A stretch of 64,000 bases of DNA from JAAXIE01 sp965263155. GTDB taxonomy: Bacteria; Chloroflexota; Dehalococcoidia; Lucifugimonadales; JAAXIE01. The position numbers were made by a program, and so were the translations under genes. Numbering within the stretch: position 1 is the first letter of the stretch; every line of letters begins with the position of its first letter. A model generated the notes under the pieces. The model searched no databases and had not been told where the DNA came from. It worked only from the letters and a program-made list of their open reading frames with translations. Shown here in pieces: positions 62,514-64,000 of this stretch. The stretch covers positions 1,674,001 to 1,738,000 of the forward strand of contig OZ253586.1 in the NCBI GenBank assembly GCA_965263155.1, written 5' to 3'.

Positions 62514-64000
62514 CAGAGAAGCCGGTCGTCCGTGTCCCCCCGTCGGCTTCAACTGGGTTCCAGATCCACCATCCACCAGTACCTGAGTTCTTGGTGTCGA
62601 TTGGATAACAGATATCCTCGCCCAGGAGGTCGCGCGGGGGATGTGCGACGCTGCCCTCCGTGGATTCTGGATGACTAGTCGTGCCCCCTACGGGTACAGA
62701 AAGGTCATGGTGCAGGATGGGGCCAAGAAGCGTCCCGTCTTGGAGCGCGACCCCGCCATATGGCTGGCTCGAACTGCGAGGAGCCTTCGCATTCGGGAAT
62801 GGTAGGCCGGACGGCAGGACCAGCGTGGAGTACAAACAGCCGTCTCCTGACGCACCAGCTTTGGGGAGTGTAGCGGGCCTCCTGATTTGTTTGTAAAGAG
62901 GCTCGTGAGCCACCGACCCGCACTCTGGATCGCATGAAGGGCGGTCAGTGTCGTTGGGCGGACGTTTGCCGGGATGTCATAGACCCATCCACATTTCGAA
63001 GATGGTACTGCCCACCGTCAAGTCAGGCCCACTTGAGGAGATTCGACCCCCAAGAGCCTGCATAGGCCTTGAGCCGGGCCGACGAAAGGTACCGTAGCTG
63101 GTGGGAAGCGGGCTATTGTCCTGGACTGATGCCGATTCCTGATCCACGACCCACAAAGACCGAACTACGCGGTCCCACACGTTGCGTCTTGGAAGGCCCG
63201 AGGCCGGTGATTCCCTTCCATGCACAACGCAAGTGCATCCGGGTCAGCCAGCCCCGAGCGAGATGGCTCCGAGCGCTAGGGAATGAGCTACAGAAGCCTC
63301 AAATTCGAGATGCGAGCCACACAACCTGTGCCACTAGCTCTCTGTCCGTAGCGACCTGCTACGCGTCGAATCCCCAACGTCCTTGACGGACTGTAGCGGT
63401 ACTGACCAAGAATACCGCAAGTTTTTGTGGCTATTGGGTAACCGGGATGCGCATGGCTATGCAACCTGAGAGCGAGATATGCGACGAGTGATCCCCACTA
63501 ACTCCCGATGGGCCTAGGAGGCAGCCATGGCCATAGATTTGCTGCAACGGATTCTGTTCACCCTTGGCCGCCTGAGTTGGCCGCGTGCATTTCCGTCTCG
63601 GCTCCTCTCTTTATGCTGGTGAACCGTTCCTTGGACGTGGCGGAGAAAGCGTGGACCCGGTTCTGGGCCTAGTCCGAGATGGAGGAACTGGCGTGGCTTC
63701 TCGCCATGACTCTAACGGGCCACTCTCGCCTTGGACTGATGACCAGTCACGATGCATCACGAGTTCCCAGGCCCCTGTGCACCCCCGCAACCATGGGCCC
63801 TTGTCGAAGAAGACCACCACCATGCCCGGAGCTCTGGTCGAGCAAGGGCTGGATGCCGCTGGTTGACGGGGGAGTACGCGAGGCTCATGAGTTCCCGTTC
63901 GAGATTCCGAGTAATGACGCTGGCAGTAGAGGGCGGTTGATAGTACCGCAGTTTGCAACTTTGGTGTTCTTCCGCGGTTGGACGTTCGGACTATTTGGAG
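62514..64000. other. Gene-poor end of the window
   Basis: Several open frames exist on both strands, none with a known domain, consistent codon pattern or ribosome-binding site. I see no RNA gene. It may be non-coding or decayed DNA. Confidence 0.4.

Noticed and set aside
62473..62913. 146-codon minus-strand frame at the window end
   Set aside because: No recognisable domain or ribosome-binding site; coding status cannot be supported.

Overview
The window looks like one chromosome segment of a free-living, GC-rich bacterium. The best guess is a Chloroflexota member of the SAR202/Dehalococcoidia type. This is inferred from the gene families: CoxL/XDH-type molybdoenzymes with a CoxG-like partner, Rieske oxygenase, LLM flavin monooxygenase, ornithine cyclodeaminase and maleate-isomerase families, a phthalate-decarboxylase homologue, and two copies of a DUF5679 zinc ribbon typical of Chloroflexota. 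No rRNA or ribosomal gene is present to confirm it.

Layout. 1-18.4 kb is compact catabolic DNA: two xanthine-dehydrogenase-family large subunits, an ABC exporter, an Asp/Glu-racemase-family enzyme, an ornithine-cyclodeaminase-family enzyme, a Rieske oxygenase, SDR, VOC and RidA proteins, a 4,5-dihydroxyphthalate-decarboxylase-like protein, MFS and LLM. Embedded here is a rhodanese gene (8603-8977, minus) whose catalytic cysteine codon is TGA. A perfect 8-bp hairpin with a GGC loop follows 15 nt later, so it is a strong selenoprotein candidate. 18.4-27.7 kb is decaying DNA: a pseudogene of about 14 Ig-like repeats, a TPR remnant, a gutted sensor kinase with its response regulator, one copy of a 440-bp DUF5679 repeat and an IS remnant. 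27.7-33.3 kb is visibly AT-richer and carries a SIR2-like protein, a DUF262 protein, a DNA methyltransferase and a DUF5677 protein, like a small defence island flanked by transposase debris.

33.5-46.4 kb starts with a PadR regulator/membrane protein pair and a tRNA-Ile with anticodon UAU. It continues with mostly secreted proteins: a CAP-domain lipoprotein, a collagen-like metallopeptidase lipoprotein, other lipoproteins, small membrane proteins and an HExxH protein. Three promoters here share an 18-bp spacer filled by an AT-rich palindrome and lie right at the start codon. 46.6-50.1 kb holds a second defence locus: a prokaryotic viperin translationally coupled to an HTH-TPR protein of 869 residues.

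50.4-60.9 kb contains a pentapeptide-repeat membrane protein, a small HTH protein, and then a glycan or small-molecule gene cluster: nucleotide-sugar epimerase, GT4 glycosyltransferase, radical SAM/SPASM enzyme, WG-repeat/O-methyltransferase fusion, histidine phosphatase, a second epimerase and a UDP-glucose-dehydrogenase family enzyme. 60.9-64 kb is almost gene-free apart from two strong hairpins and the second DUF5679 repeat.

Many genes between 5 and 41 kb carry a single frameshift or stop. Whether this is real decay or assembly error cannot be told from the sequence alone.
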